From assembly GCA_958298945.1 (NCBI GenBank), contig OY282609.1:40376954-40440953 (forward strand): 64,000 nt of DNA, read 5' to 3'. The notes beneath the pieces were generated by a model. It saw only the letters and a program-made list of their open reading frames with translations, was not told the DNA's origin and made no database searches. The translations under genes and the position numbers were made by a program. This document shows positions 1 to 10,789 of this stretch, piece by piece. Numbering within the stretch: the stretch's first letter is position 1; each line of letters begins with the position of its first letter. The stretch comes from Atherix ibis. Its lineage: Eukaryota > Arthropoda > Insecta > Diptera > Athericidae.

Positions 1-203
1 TAGAAATTTTCAGTAGGAATTTTCAGTAGAAATTTTCCGTAGAAATTATCAGTAGAAATGTTCAGCATAAAATTTTAGTAGAATTTTTAGTAGAAATTTT
101 TAGCAGAAATTTTAGTAGAAATTTTTAATAGCAATTTTCAGTAGAAATTTTCAGTAGAAATTTTCGGTAGAAATTTTTAGGAGAAATTTTCAGTAAAAAT
201 TTT

Positions 204-541
204 CAGTAGAAATTTTCAGTAGAAATTTTCAGTAGAAATTTTCAGTAGAAATTTTCAGTAGAAATTTTCAGTAGAAATTTTCAGTAGAAATTTTCAGTAG
301 AAATTTTCAGTAGAAATTTTCAGTAGAAATTTTCAGTAGAAATTTTCAGTAGAAATTTTCAGTAGAAATTTTCAGTAGAAATTTTCAGTAGAAATTTTCA
401 GTAGAAATTTTCAGTAGAAATTTTCAGTAGAAATTTTCAGTAGAAATTTTCAGTAGAAATTTTCAGTAGAAATTTTCAGTAGAAATTTTCAGTAGAAATT
501 TTCAGTAGAAATTTTCAGTAGAAATTTTCAGTAGAAATTTT
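204..541 (+). repeat. Run of 26 perfect 13-bp units
   Basis: From 204 to 541 the unit CAGTAGAAATTTT repeats 26 times without any change (338 bp = 26 x 13). It is preceded by a CAGTAAAAATTTT unit (191-203) and followed by a CCGTAG unit at 542. It is the longest perfect run I found in the window. Confidence 0.95.
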
Positions 542-1825
542 CCGTAGAAATTTTCTGTAGAAATTTTCAGTAGAAATCTTCAGTAGAAATTTTCAGTAGA
601 AATTTTCAGTAGAAATTTTCAGTAGAAATTTTCAGTAGAAATTTTCAGTAGAAATTTTCAATATAAATTTTCAGTAGGAATTTTCGGTAGAAATTTCTAG
701 GAGAAATTATCAGCAGAAATTTTTAGTAGAAATTTTCAGAAGAAATTTTTAGTAGAAATTTTCAGTAGAAATTTTTAGTAGAAATTTTCGGTAGAAATTT
801 TTAGAAGAAATTTTCAGTAGAAATTTTTAGTAGAAATTTTCAGTAGAAATTTTTAGAAGAAATTTTCAGCAGAAATTTTAGTAGAAATGTTTAATAGAAA
901 TTATCAGTAGAAATTTTCAGTAGAAATTTTCGGTAGAAATGTTTAGAAGAAATTTTCAGTAGAAATTTTTAGTAGAAATTTTCAGTAGAAATTTTTAGAA
1001 GAAATTTTCAGCAGAAATTTTTAGTAGAAATTTTCAGTAGAAATTTTTAGAAGAAATTTTCAGCAGAAATTTTTGTAGAAATGTTTAATAGAAATTATCA
1101 GTAGAAATTTTCAGTAGAAATTTTCAGTAGAAATTTTCAGTAGAAATTTTCAGTAGAAATTTTTAGTAGAAATTTTCAGCAGATATTTTAGTAGAAATGT
1201 TTAATAGAAATTATCAGTAGAAATTTTCAGTAGAAATTTTCGGTAGAAATTTTTAGAAGAAATTTTCAGTAGAAATTTTTAGTAGAAATGTTCAGTAGAA
1301 ATTTTTAGAAGAAATTTTCAGTAGAAATTTCAGTAGAAATTTTCAGTAGAAATTTTCAGTTGAAATTTTCAGTAGATATAATTTGTAGATATTTTCAGTA
1401 GAAATTTTCAGTAGAAATTTTCTGTAGAAATTTTCTGCAAAAATTTTCAGTAGAAATGTTCAGCATAAATTTTTAGTTGAAATTTTCAGTAGAAATTTTC
1501 AGTAGAAATTTTCAGTAGAAATTTTCAGTAGAAAGTTTCAGTAGAAATTTTCAGTAGAAATTTTCAGTACAAATTTTCAGTGCAAATTTTCAGGAGAAAT
1601 TTTCAATATAAATTTTTAGTGCGAATTATCAGTAGAAATGTTCAGCATAAATTTTTATTTGAAATTTTCAGTAGAAATTTTCTGTAGAAATTTTTAGTAG
1701 AAATATTCAGTAGAAATTTTCAGTAGAAATTATCAGTAGAAATTTTTAGTAGAAATTTTCAGTAGAAATTTTCAGTAGAAATTTTCAGTAGAAATCTTCT
1801 GTAGAAATTTTCATTAGAAATTTTC

Positions 1826-1890
1826 AGTAGATATTTTCAGTAGATATTTTCAGTAGATATTTTCAGTAGATATTTTCAGTAGATATTTTC
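1826..1890 (+). repeat. Local run of GATATTTT variant units
   Basis: Five consecutive units carry GATATTTT in place of GAAATTTT. The same A-to-T change is locally homogenised again near 7.8 kb, 10.0 kb and, at greatest length, 55048-55151. Confidence 0.85.
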
Positions 1891-2100
1891 AGTAGAAATT
1901 TTCAGTAGAAATTTTCAGTACAAATTTTCAGTAGAAATTTTCAGTAGAAATTCTCAGTAGAAATTTTCAGTAGAAATTTTTAGTAGAAATTTTCAGTAGA
2001 AATTATCAGTAGAAATTTTCAATATAAATTTTCAGTAGTGATTTATTAGTAGAAATTTTAGTGCGAATTATCAGTAGAAATGTTCAGCATAAATGTTCAG

Positions 2101-3640
2101 TAGAAATTTTCAGTAGGAATTTTCAGTAGAAATTTTCAGTGGAAATTATCAGTAGAAATGTTCAGCATAAAATTTTAGTAGAATTTTTAGTAGAAATTTT
2201 TAGCAGAAATTTTAGTAGAAATTTTTAATAGAAATTTTCAGTAGAAATTTTTAGTAGAAATTTTCGGTAGAAATTTTTAGGAGAAATTTTCAGTAGAATT
2301 TTTCAGGAGAAATTTTCGGTAGAAATTTTCAGTAGTAATTTTCAGTAGAAATTTTCTGTAGAAATTTTCAGTAGAAATTTTCAGTAGAAATTTTCAGTAG
2401 AAATTTTCAGTAGAAATTTTCAGTAGAAATTTTCAGTAGAAATTTTCAGTAGAAATTTTCAGTAGAAATTTTCAGTAGAAATTTTCAGTAGAAATTTTCA
2501 GTAGAAATTTTCAGTAGAAATTTTCAGTAGAAATTTTCAGTAGAAATTTTCAGTAGAAATTTTCAGTAGAAATTTTCAGTAGAAATTTTCAGTAGAAATT
2601 CTCAGTAGAAATTTTCAGTAGAAATTTTCAGTAGAAATTCTCAGTAGAAATTCTCAGTGGAAATTTTCAGTACAAATTTTCAGTACAAATTTTCAGTAGA
2701 AATTTTCAGTAGAAATTTTCAGTAGAAATTTTCAGTAGAAATTTTCAGTAGAAATTTTCAGTAGAAATTTTCAGTAGAAATTTTCAGTAGAAATTTTCAG
2801 TAGAAATTTTCAGTAGAAATTTTTAGTAGAAATCTTCAGTAGAAATTTTCAGTAGAAAATTTCAGTACAAATTTTCAGTAGAAATTTTCAGTAGAAATTT
2901 TCAATATAAACTTTCAGTAGGAATTTTCGGTAGAAATTTTTAGGAGAAATTATCAGCAGAAATTTTTAGTAGAAATTTTCAGAAGAAATTTTTAGTAGAA
3001 ATTTTCAGTAGAAATTTTCAGTAGAAATTTTCGGTAGAAATTTTTAGAAGAAATTTTCAGTAGAAATTTTTAGTAGAAATTTTCAGTAGAAATTTTTAGT
3101 AGAAATTTTCAGTAGAAATTTTTAGAAGAAATTTTCAGTAGAAATTTTTAGTAGAAATTTTCGGTAGAAATTTTTAGAAGAAATTTTCAGTAGAAATTTT
3201 TAGTAGAAATTTTCAGTAGAAATTTTTAGAAGAAATTTTCAGTAGAAATTTTTAGTAGAAATTTTCAGTAGAAATTTTTAGAAGAAATTTTCAGCAGAAA
3301 TTTTAGTAGAAATGTTTAATAGAAATTATCAGTAGAAATTTTCAGTAGAAATTTTCGGTAGAAATTTTTAGAAGAAATTTTCAGTAGAAATTTTCAGTAG
3401 AAATTTTCAGTAGAAATTTTCAATAGAAATTTTTAGTAGAAATTTTCGGCAGAAATTTTAGTAGAAATGTTTAATAGAAATTATCAGTAGAAATTTTCAG
3501 TAGAAATTTTCGGTAGAAATTTTTAGAAGAAATTTTCAGTAGAAATTTTTAGTAGAAATTTTCAGTAGAAATTTTTAGAAGAAATTTTCAGTAGAATTTC
3601 AGTAGAAATTTTCAGTAGAAATTTTCAGTTGAAATTTTCA
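2101..3640 (+). repeat. HOR A, copy 2
   Basis: It starts in the same register as position 1. The CAATAT/CGGTAG/TAGGAG block lies near 2904, against near 661 in copy 1, an offset of 2243 bp. Copy 2 is therefore 143 bp (11 x 13) longer by that point, from in-register gain of units. Toward 3.3-3.6 kb it contains AATGTTTAATAG blocks like those in copy 1. After about 3640 it moves into a different mosaic. Confidence 0.8.
2369..2589 (+). repeat. Run of 17 perfect 13-bp units
   Basis: Seventeen unchanged units follow a CTGTAG unit at 2356. The run is broken at 2590 by a unit ending in TTCT. In copy 1 the matching tract is the 26-unit run at 204-541, so the tract differs in copy number between HOR copies. 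Confidence 0.93.
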
Positions 3641-4597
3641 GTAAAAATATTCAGCATAAATTTTTAGTTGACATTTTCAGTAGAAATTTTCTGTAAAAAT
3701 TTTCAGTAGAAATAGTTAGTAGAAATTTTCAGTAGGAATTTTCAGAGAAATGTTCAGTAGAAATTTTCAATAGGAATTTTCAGTAGAAATTTTCAGTGGG
3801 AATTATCAGTAGAAATGTTCAGCATAAATTATTAGTAGAAATTTTAGTAGAAATGTTAAGTAGAAATTTTCAGTAGAAATTTTAAGTAGAAATTTTCGGT
3901 AGATATTTTCAGTAGATACTTTCAGTAGATATTTTCAGTAGAAATTTTTAGAAAAGAACTTAAGTAGAAATTTTCAGTAGAAATTTTCTATAGAAATTTC
4001 AGTAGAAATTTTCAGTAGAAATTTTCAGTGGAAATTTTCAGTAGAAATGTTCAGTAGAAATTTTCAGTAGAAATTATCAGTAGAAATTTTCAATATAAAT
4101 TTTCAGTAGGAATTTGCAGTAGAAATTTTAGTGCGAATTATCAGTAGAAATGTTCAGCATAAAATTTTAGTAGAATTTTTAGTAGAAATTTTCAGTAGAA
4201 ATTTTTAGTAGAAATTTTTAGGAGAAATTTTCAATAGAATTTTTCAGTAGAAATTTTCAGTAGAAATTTTCAATATAAATTTTCAGTAGGAATTTTCAGT
4301 AGGAATTTTCGGTAGAAATTTTTAGGAGAAATTTTCAGTAGAAATTTTTAGTAGATATTTTCAGAAGAAATGTTTAGTAGAAATTTTCAGTAGACATTTT
4401 CAGTAGAAATTTTCGGTAGAAATTTTCTGTTGAAATTTTCAGTAGAAATTTTCAGGAGAAATATTCAGCAGAAATTTTCAGCAAAAATTTTCAGTAGAAA
4501 TTTTCAGTAAAAATTTTCAGTAGATATTTTCAGTACAAATTTTCAGTACAAATTTTCAGTAGAAATTTTCTGTAGAAATTTTCAGTAGAAATTTTCA
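3641..4597 (+). repeat. Mosaic satellite segment with ATTATTAG block
   Basis: This segment holds GTTCAGCATAAATTATTAG (near 3819), a CGGTAGATA/GATACTTT block and an AACTTAAGTAG unit near 3960, then a GTGCGAATTATC and GCATAAAATTTTAG block at about 4134-4170. The same order of blocks recurs near 12.5-13.0, 37.6-38.1, 44.9-45.2 and 47.9-48.2 kb. Units here are more varied than in the neighbouring perfect runs. Confidence 0.75.
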
Positions 4598-5940
4598 GCA
4601 CAAATTTTCAGTAGAAATTTTCAGTAGAAATTTTCAATATAAATTTTCAGTAGGAATTTTCAGTAGAAATTTTAGTGCGAATTATCTGTAGAAATGTTCA
4701 GCATACATTTTTAGTTGAAATTTTCAGTAGAAATTTTCAGTAGAAATTTTTAGTAGAAATTTTCAGTAGAAATTTTCAGTAGAAATTTTTAGTAGAAATT
4801 TTCAGTAGAAATTTTCAGTAGAAATTTTTAGTAGAAATTTTCAGTAGAAATTTTCAGTAGAAATTTTCAGTAGAAATTTTCAGTAGAAATTTTCAGTAGA
4901 AATTTTCAGTAGAAATTTTCAGTAGAAATTTCCAGTAGAAATTTCCAGTAGAAATTTTCAGTAGAAATTTTCAGTAGAAATTTTTAGTAGAAATTTTCAG
5001 TAGAATTTTTCAGTAGAAATTTTCAGTAGAAATTTTCGGTAAAAATTTTCAGTAGAAATTTTCAGTAGAAATTTTCAGTAGAAATCTTTTGTAGAAATTT
5101 TCAATAGAAATTTTCTGTAGATATTTTCAGTAGATATTTTCAGTAGAAATTTTGTGCAAAAATTTTCAGTAGAAATAGTTAGTAGAAATTTTCAGTAGGA
5201 ATTTTCAGTAGGAATTTTTAGAGAAATTTTCAGTAGAAATTTTCAGTAGAAATTTACAATTGAAATTTTCAGTAGAAATTTTAGTGCAAATTATCAGTAG
5301 AAATGTTCAGCATAAATTGTTAGTTGAAATTTTCAGTAGAAATTTTCAGTAGAAATTTTTAGTAGAAATTTAGAGCAGAAATTTTCAGTAGAAATTTTTA
5401 GTAAAAATTTTCAGTAGAAATAGTTAGTAGAAATTTTCAGTAGGAATTTTCAGAGAAATGTTCAGCCGTAATTTTCAGAGAAATTTTCGGTAGAAATTTT
5501 CAGTAGATATTTTCAATAGAAATTTCAGTAGAAATTATCAGTAGAAATTTTCAATATAAATTTTCAGTAGGAATTTGCAGTAGAAATTTTAGTGCGAATT
5601 ATCAGTAGAAATGTTCAGCATAAAATTTTAGTAGAATTTTTAGTAGAAATTTTTAGCAGAAATTTAAGTAGAAATTTTTAGTAGAAATTTTCAGTAGAAA
5701 TTTTCAGTAGAAATTTTTAGTAGAAATTTTTAGGAGAAATTTTAAGTAGAATTTTTCAGTAGAAATTTTCAGTAGAAATTTTCAATATAAATTTTCAGTA
5801 GGAATTTTCGGTAGAAATTTTTAGGAGAAATTTTCAGTAGAAATTTTCAGTAGATATTTTCAGTACAAATTTTCAGTACAAATTTTCAGTAGAAATTTTC
5901 TGTAGAAATTTTCAGTAGAAATTTTCAGTAGAAATTTTCA
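4598..5940 (+). repeat. HOR B, copy 1 (1343 bp by marker)
   Basis: The GCACAAA marker is at 4598 and 5941. The GTGCGAATTATCTG block at 4677 recurs at 6020 (1343 bp), while the CAGCCGTAATTTTC marker at 5463 recurs at 6741 (1278 bp). The 65-bp difference is five units, lost from the TAGTAG-rich tract near 4.74-4.95 kb. The copy also carries the TTACAATTG and TAGAGCAG blocks. Confidence 0.85.
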
Positions 5941-7205
5941 GCACAAATTTTCAGTAGAAATTTTCAGTAGAAATTTTCAATATAAATTTTCAGTAGGAAT
6001 TTTCAGTAGAAATTTTAGTGCGAATTATCTGTAGAAATGTTCAGCATAAATTTTTAGTTGAAATTTTCAGTAGAAATTTTCAGTAGAAATTTTTAGTAGA
6101 AATTTTCAGTAGAAATTTTCAGTAGAAATTTTCAGTAGAAATTTTCAGTAGAAATTTTCAGTAGAAATTTTCAGTAGAAATTTTCAGTAGAAATTTCCAG
6201 TAGAAATTTCCAGTAGAAATTTTCAGTAGAAATTTTCAGTAGAAATTTTTAGTAGAAATTTTCAGTAGAAATTTTCAGTAGAAATTTTCAGTAGAAATTT
6301 TCGGTAAAAATTTTCAGTAGAAATTTTCAGTAGAAATTTTCAGTAGAAATCTTTTGTAGAAATTTTCAATAGAAATTTTCTGTAGATATTTTCAGTAGAT
6401 ATTTTCAGTAGATATTTTCAGTAGAAATTTTGTGCAAAAATTTTCAGTAGAAATAGTTAGTAGAAATTTTCAGTAGGAATTTTCAGTAGGAATTTTTAGA
6501 GAAATTTTCAGTAGAAATTTTCAGTAGAAATTTACAATTGAAATTTTCAGTAGAAATTTTAGTGCAAATTATCAGTAGAAATGTTCAGCATAAATTGTTA
6601 GTTGAAATTTTCAGTAGAAATTTTCAGTAGAAATTTTTAGTAGAAATTTAGAGCAGAAATTTTCAGTAGAAATTTTTAGTAAAAATTTTCAGTAGAAATA
6701 GTTAGTAGAAATTTTCAGTAGGAATTTTCAGAGAAATGTTCAGCCGTAATTTTCAGAGAAATTTTCGGTAGAAATTTTCAGTAGATATTTTCAATAGAAA
6801 TTTCAGTAGAAATTATCAGTAGAAATTTTCAATATAAATTTTCAGTAGGAATTTGCAGTAGAAATTTTAGTGCGAATTATCAGTAAAAATGTTCAGCATA
6901 AAATTTTAGTAGAATTTTTAGTAGAAATTTTTAGCAGAAATTTAAGTAGAAATTTTTAGTAGAAATTTTCAGTAGAAATTTTCAGTAGAAATTTTTAGTA
7001 GAAATTTTTAGGAGAAATTTTAAGTAGAATTTTTCAGTAGAAATTTTCAGTAGAAATTTTCAATATAAATTTTCAGTAGGAATTTTCGGTAGAAATTTTT
7101 AGGAGAAATTTTCAGTAGAAATTTTCAGTAGATATTTTCAGTACAAATTTTCAGTACAAATTTTCAGTAGAAATTTTCTGTAGAAATTTTCAGTAGAAAT
7201 TTTCA
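5941..7205 (+). repeat. HOR B, copy 2 (1265 bp by marker)
   Basis: Same block order as the preceding copy. The next GCACAAA marker is at 7206. Most internal markers keep a 1278-bp offset, for example GCATAAAATTTTAG at 5618 and 6896, so the two copies are recent relatives. Confidence 0.85.
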
Positions 7206-8096
7206 GCACAAATTTTCAGTAGAAATTTTCAGTAGAAATTTTCAGTAGAAATTTTCAATATAAATTTTCAGTAGGAATTTTCAGTAGAAATTTTAGTGCG
7301 AATTATCTGTAGAAATGTTCAGCATAAATTTTTAGTTGAAATTTTCAGTAGAAATTTTCAGTAGAAATTTTTAGTAGAAATTTTCAGTAGAAATTTTCAG
7401 TAGAAATTTTTAGTAGAAATTTTCAGTAGAAATTTTCAGTAGAAATTTTTAGTAGAAATTTTTAGTAGAAATTTTCAGTAGAAATTTTCAGTAGAAATTT
7501 TCAGTCGAAATTTTCAGTAGAAATTTTCAGTAGAAATTTTCAGTAGAAATTTTCAGTAGAAATTTCCAGTAGAAATTTCCAGTAGAAATTTTCAGTAGAA
7601 ATTTTCAGTACCATTTGTCAGTAGCAATTTTGGGTGGAAATTTTCAGTAGAAAGTTTCAGTAGAACCCTTAAGTAGACATTTTCAATAGTAATTTTCAGT
7701 AGAAATCTATAGTAAAAATTTTCAGCAGAAATTTTCAGTAGACATTTTCAGTAGAAATTTTCAGTAGAAATCTTCAGTAGAAATTTTCAATAGAAATTTT
7801 CTGTAGATATTTTCAGTAGATATTTTCAGTAGATATTTTCAGTAGATATTTTCAGTAGAAATTTTGTGCAAAAATTTTCAGTAGAAATAGTTAGTAGAAA
7901 TTTTCAGTAGGAATTTTCAGTAGGAATTTTTAGAGAAATTTTCAGTAGAAATTTTCAGTAGAAATTTACAATTGAAATTTTCAGTAGAAATTTTAGTGCA
8001 AATTATCAGTAGAAATGTTCAGCATAAATTGTTAGTTGAAATTTTCAGTAGAAATTTTCAGTAGAAATTTTTAGTAGAAATTTAGAGCAGAAATTT
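7206..8096 (+). repeat. HOR C, truncated copy
   Basis: This is the first copy carrying the CCATTTG block (7611). The CCATTTG and GTGCAAA markers (7611, 7866) recur 803 bp later (8414, 8669). The copy stops abruptly after the TAGAGCAG unit: near 8091-8099 it jumps to a GTGCGAATTATCTG block, whereas other copies continue with further CAGTAG/TAGTAAAA units. This is a duplication or recombination breakpoint. Confidence 0.82.
7611..7722 (+). repeat. CCATTTG block, first plus-strand copy
   Basis: This 112-bp diverged block begins CCATTTGTCAGTAGC and includes TTTTGGGTGG, AACCCTTAAGTAGAC, AATAGTAATTTT and ATCTATAGTAAAAA. It is the most distinctive sequence in the array and serves as a ruler. Other plus-strand copies start near 8414, 9835, 10987, 19684, 24554, 26887, 29142, 31397, 33068, 35242, 40841, 42176, 50629 and 51781; the last two read CCATTGGTCTGTAGC. 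A worn copy is at 36058, and an inverted copy occupies 14917-15028. Confidence 0.9.
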
Positions 8097-9517
8097 TAGT
8101 GCGAATTATCTGTAGAAATGTTCAGCATAAATTTTTAGTTGAAATTTTCAGTAGAAATTTTCAGTAGAAATTTTTAGTAGAAATTTTAAGTAGAAATTTT
8201 CAGTAGAAATTTTCAGTAGAAATTTTTAGTAGAAATTTTCAGTAGAAATTTTCAGTAGAAATTTTTAGTAGAAATTTTTAGTAGAAATTTTCAGTAGAAA
8301 TTTTCAGTAGAAATTTTCAGTCGAAATTTTCAGTAGAAATTTTCAGTAGAAATTTTCAGTAGAAATTTCCATTAGAAATTTCCAGTAGAAATTTTCAGTA
8401 GAAATTTTCAGTACCATTTGTCAGTAGCAATTTTGGGTGGAAATTTTCAGTAGAAAGTTTCAGTAGAACCCTTAAGTAGACATTTTCAATAGTAATTTTC
8501 AGTAGAAATCTATAGTAAAAATTTTCAGCAGAAATTTTCAGTAGACATTTTCAGTAGAAATTTTCAGTAGAAATCTTCAGTAGAAATTTTCAATAGAAAT
8601 TTTCTGTAGATATTTTCAGTAGATATTTTCAGTAGATATTTTCAGAAGATATTTTCAGTAGAAATTTTGTGCAAAAATTTTCAGTAGAAATAGTTAGTAG
8701 AAATTTTCAGTAGGAATTTTCAGTAGGAATTTTTAGAGAAATTTTCAGTAGAAATTTTCAGTAGAAATTTACAATTGAAATTTTCAGTAGAAATTTTAGT
8801 GCAAATTATCAGTAGAAATGTTCAGCATAAATTGTTAGTTGAAATTTTCAGTAGAAATTTTCAGTAGAAATTTTTAGTAGAAATTTAGAGCAGAAATTTT
8901 CAGTAGAAATTTTTAGTAAAAATTTTCAGTAGAAATAGTTAGTAGAAATTTTCAGTAGGAATTTTCAGAGAAATGTTCAGCCGTAATTTTCAGAGAAATT
9001 TTCGGTAGAAATTTTCAGTAGATATTTTCAATAGAAATTTCAGTAGAAATTATCAGTAGAAATTTTCAATATAAATTTTCAGTAGGAATTTGCAGTAGAA
9101 ATTTTAGTGCGAATTATCAGTAGAAATGTTCAGCATAAAATTTTAGTAGAATTTTTAGTAGAAATTTTTAGCAGAAATTTAAGTAGAAATTTTTAGTAGA
9201 AATTTTCAGTAGAAATTTTCAGTAGAAATTTTTAGTAGAAATTTTTAGGAGAAATTTTAAGTAGAATTTTTCAGTAGAAATTTTCAGTAGAAATTTTCAA
9301 TATAAATTTTCAGTAGGAATTTTCGGTAGAAATTTTTAGGAGAAATTTTCAGTAGAAATTTTCAGTAGATATTTTCAGTACAAATTTTCAGTACAAATTT
9401 TCAGTAGAAATTTTCTGTAGAAATTTTCAGTAGAAATTTTCAGCACAAATTTTCAGTAGAAATTTTCAGTAGAAATTTTCAATATAAATTTTCAGTAGGA
9501 ATTTTCAGTAGAAATTT
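8097..9517 (+). repeat. HOR C, 1421-bp copy
   Basis: The GTGCGAATTATCTG block at about 8098 recurs at 9519, CCATTTG at 8414 recurs at 9835, and CAGCCGTAA at 8978 recurs at 10399, all 1421 bp apart. The copy also includes a GCATAAAATTTTAG/TTTAAGTAG module near 9133, as in HOR B. Confidence 0.85.
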
Positions 9518-10789
9518 TAGTGCGAATTATCTGTAGAAATGTTCAGCATAAATTTTTAGTTGAAATTTTCAGTAGAAATTTTCAGTAGAAATTTTTAGTA
9601 GAAATTTTCAGTAGAAATTTTCAGTAGAAATTTTTAGTAGAAATTTTCAGTAGAAATTTTCAGTAGAAATTTTCAGTAGAAATTTTTAGTAGAAATTTTT
9701 AGTAGAAATTTTCAGTAGAAATTTTCAGTAGAAATTTTCAGTCGAAATTTTCAGTAGAAATTTTCAGTAGAAATTTTCAGTAGAAATTTCCAGTAGAAAT
9801 TTCCAGTAGAAATTTTCAGTAGAAATTTTCAGTACCATTTGTCAGTAGCAATTTTGGGTGGAAATTTTCAGTAGAAAGTTTCAGTAGAACCCTTAAGTAG
9901 ACATTTTCAATAGTAATTTTCAGTAGAAATCTATAGTAAAAATTTTCAGCAGAAATTTTCAGTAGACATTTTCAGTAGAAATTTTCAGTAGAAATCTTCA
10001 GTAGAAATTTTCAATAGAAATTTTCTGTAGATATTTTCAGTAGATATTTTCAGTAGATATTTTCAGTAGATATTTTCAGTAGAAATTTTGTGCAAAAATT
10101 TTCAGTAGAAATAGTTAGTAGAAATTTTCAGTAGGAATTTTCAGTAGGAATTTTTAGAGAAATTTTCAGTAGAAATTTTCAGTAGAAATTTACAATTGAA
10201 ATTTTCAGTAGAAATTTTAGTGCAAATTATCAGTAGAAATGTTCAGCATAAATTGTTAGTTGAAATTTTCAGTAGAAATTTTCAGTAGAAATTTTTAGTA
10301 GAAATTTAGAGCAGAAATTTTCAGTAGCAATTTTCTGTAAAAATTTTCAGTAGAATTAGTTAGTAGAAATTTTCAGTAGGAATTTTCAGAGAAATGTTCA
10401 GCCGTAATTTTCAGAGAAATTTTCGGTAGAAATTTTCAGTAGATATTTTCAATAGAAATTTCAGTAGAAATTTCCAGTAGAAATTTTCAGTAGAAATTTT
10501 CAGTAGAAATTTTCAGTAGAAATTTTCAGTAGAAAATTTGAGTAGAAATTTTCAGTAGAAATTTCCAGCAGATATTTTCAGCAGATACTTTCAGTAGAAA
10601 TTTTCAGTAGAAATTTTTAGTAGAAATCTTAAGTAGAAATTTTCAGTAGAAATTTTCTGTAGAAATTTTCAGTAGAAATTTTCAGTAGAAATTTTCAATA
10701 TAAATTTTCAGCAGGAATTTTCGGTAGAAAATTTGAGTAGAAATTTTCAGTAGAAATTTCCAGCAGATATTTTCAGCAGATACTTTCAG
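9518..10789 (+). repeat. HOR C, next copy (1152-bp offset to following copy)
   Basis: CCATTTG at 9835 and CAGCCGTAA at 10399 recur at 10987 and 11551, both 1152 bp later. Here the TAGAGCAG unit is followed by GTAGCAATTTTCTG and GAATTAGTTAG variants, which the next copy shares. This shows the two are sisters. A GAGTAG/CCAGCAGATA block appears near 10.5 and 10.75 kb. Confidence 0.83.

Larger units (their letters stand above)
1..2100 (+). repeat. HOR A, copy 1 (about 2.1 kb)
   Basis: Positions 1-60 and 2101-2160 are the same module, and the GCATAAAATTTTAG marker at 65 recurs at 2165, giving a 2100-bp offset. The copy holds a diverged head (1-203), a perfect run (204-541), a CAATAT/CGGTAG/TAGGAG block near 661-710, several AATGTTTAATAG blocks (about 889, 1080, 1196) and a GATATTTT run (about 1826-1890). 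Near 1374-1395 it carries an unusual GATATAATTTGTAGAT unit otherwise seen only near 37552. It ends with a GTGATTTATTAG unit near 2039, a relative of the GGGATTTATTAG units that are common after 53 kb. Confidence 0.85.

Noticed and set aside
64..90. Polyadenylation-type ATAAAA signals in GCATAAAATTTT units
   Set aside because: Expected by composition in an AT-rich repeat; no transcript structure accompanies them.
661..680. TATA-box-like AATATAAATTTT units as promoters
   Set aside because: The CAATATAAATTTT unit is a common satellite variant found dozens of times, with no associated gene or start region.
7569..7600. Heat-shock elements (GAANNTTC) in TTTCC variant units
   Set aside because: GAAATTTCC units give one inverted GAA/TTC pair, but the next GAA is wrongly spaced. 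The usual unit has three bases between GAA and TTC, so no proper three-part element forms.
7611..7722. CCATTTG block as an inserted foreign sequence
   Set aside because: Despite its G-rich TTTTGGGTGG part it keeps the 13-bp frame (GTCAGTAGCAATTTT, GTAGAAAGTTTC and so on) and is best read as a run of diverged satellite units.
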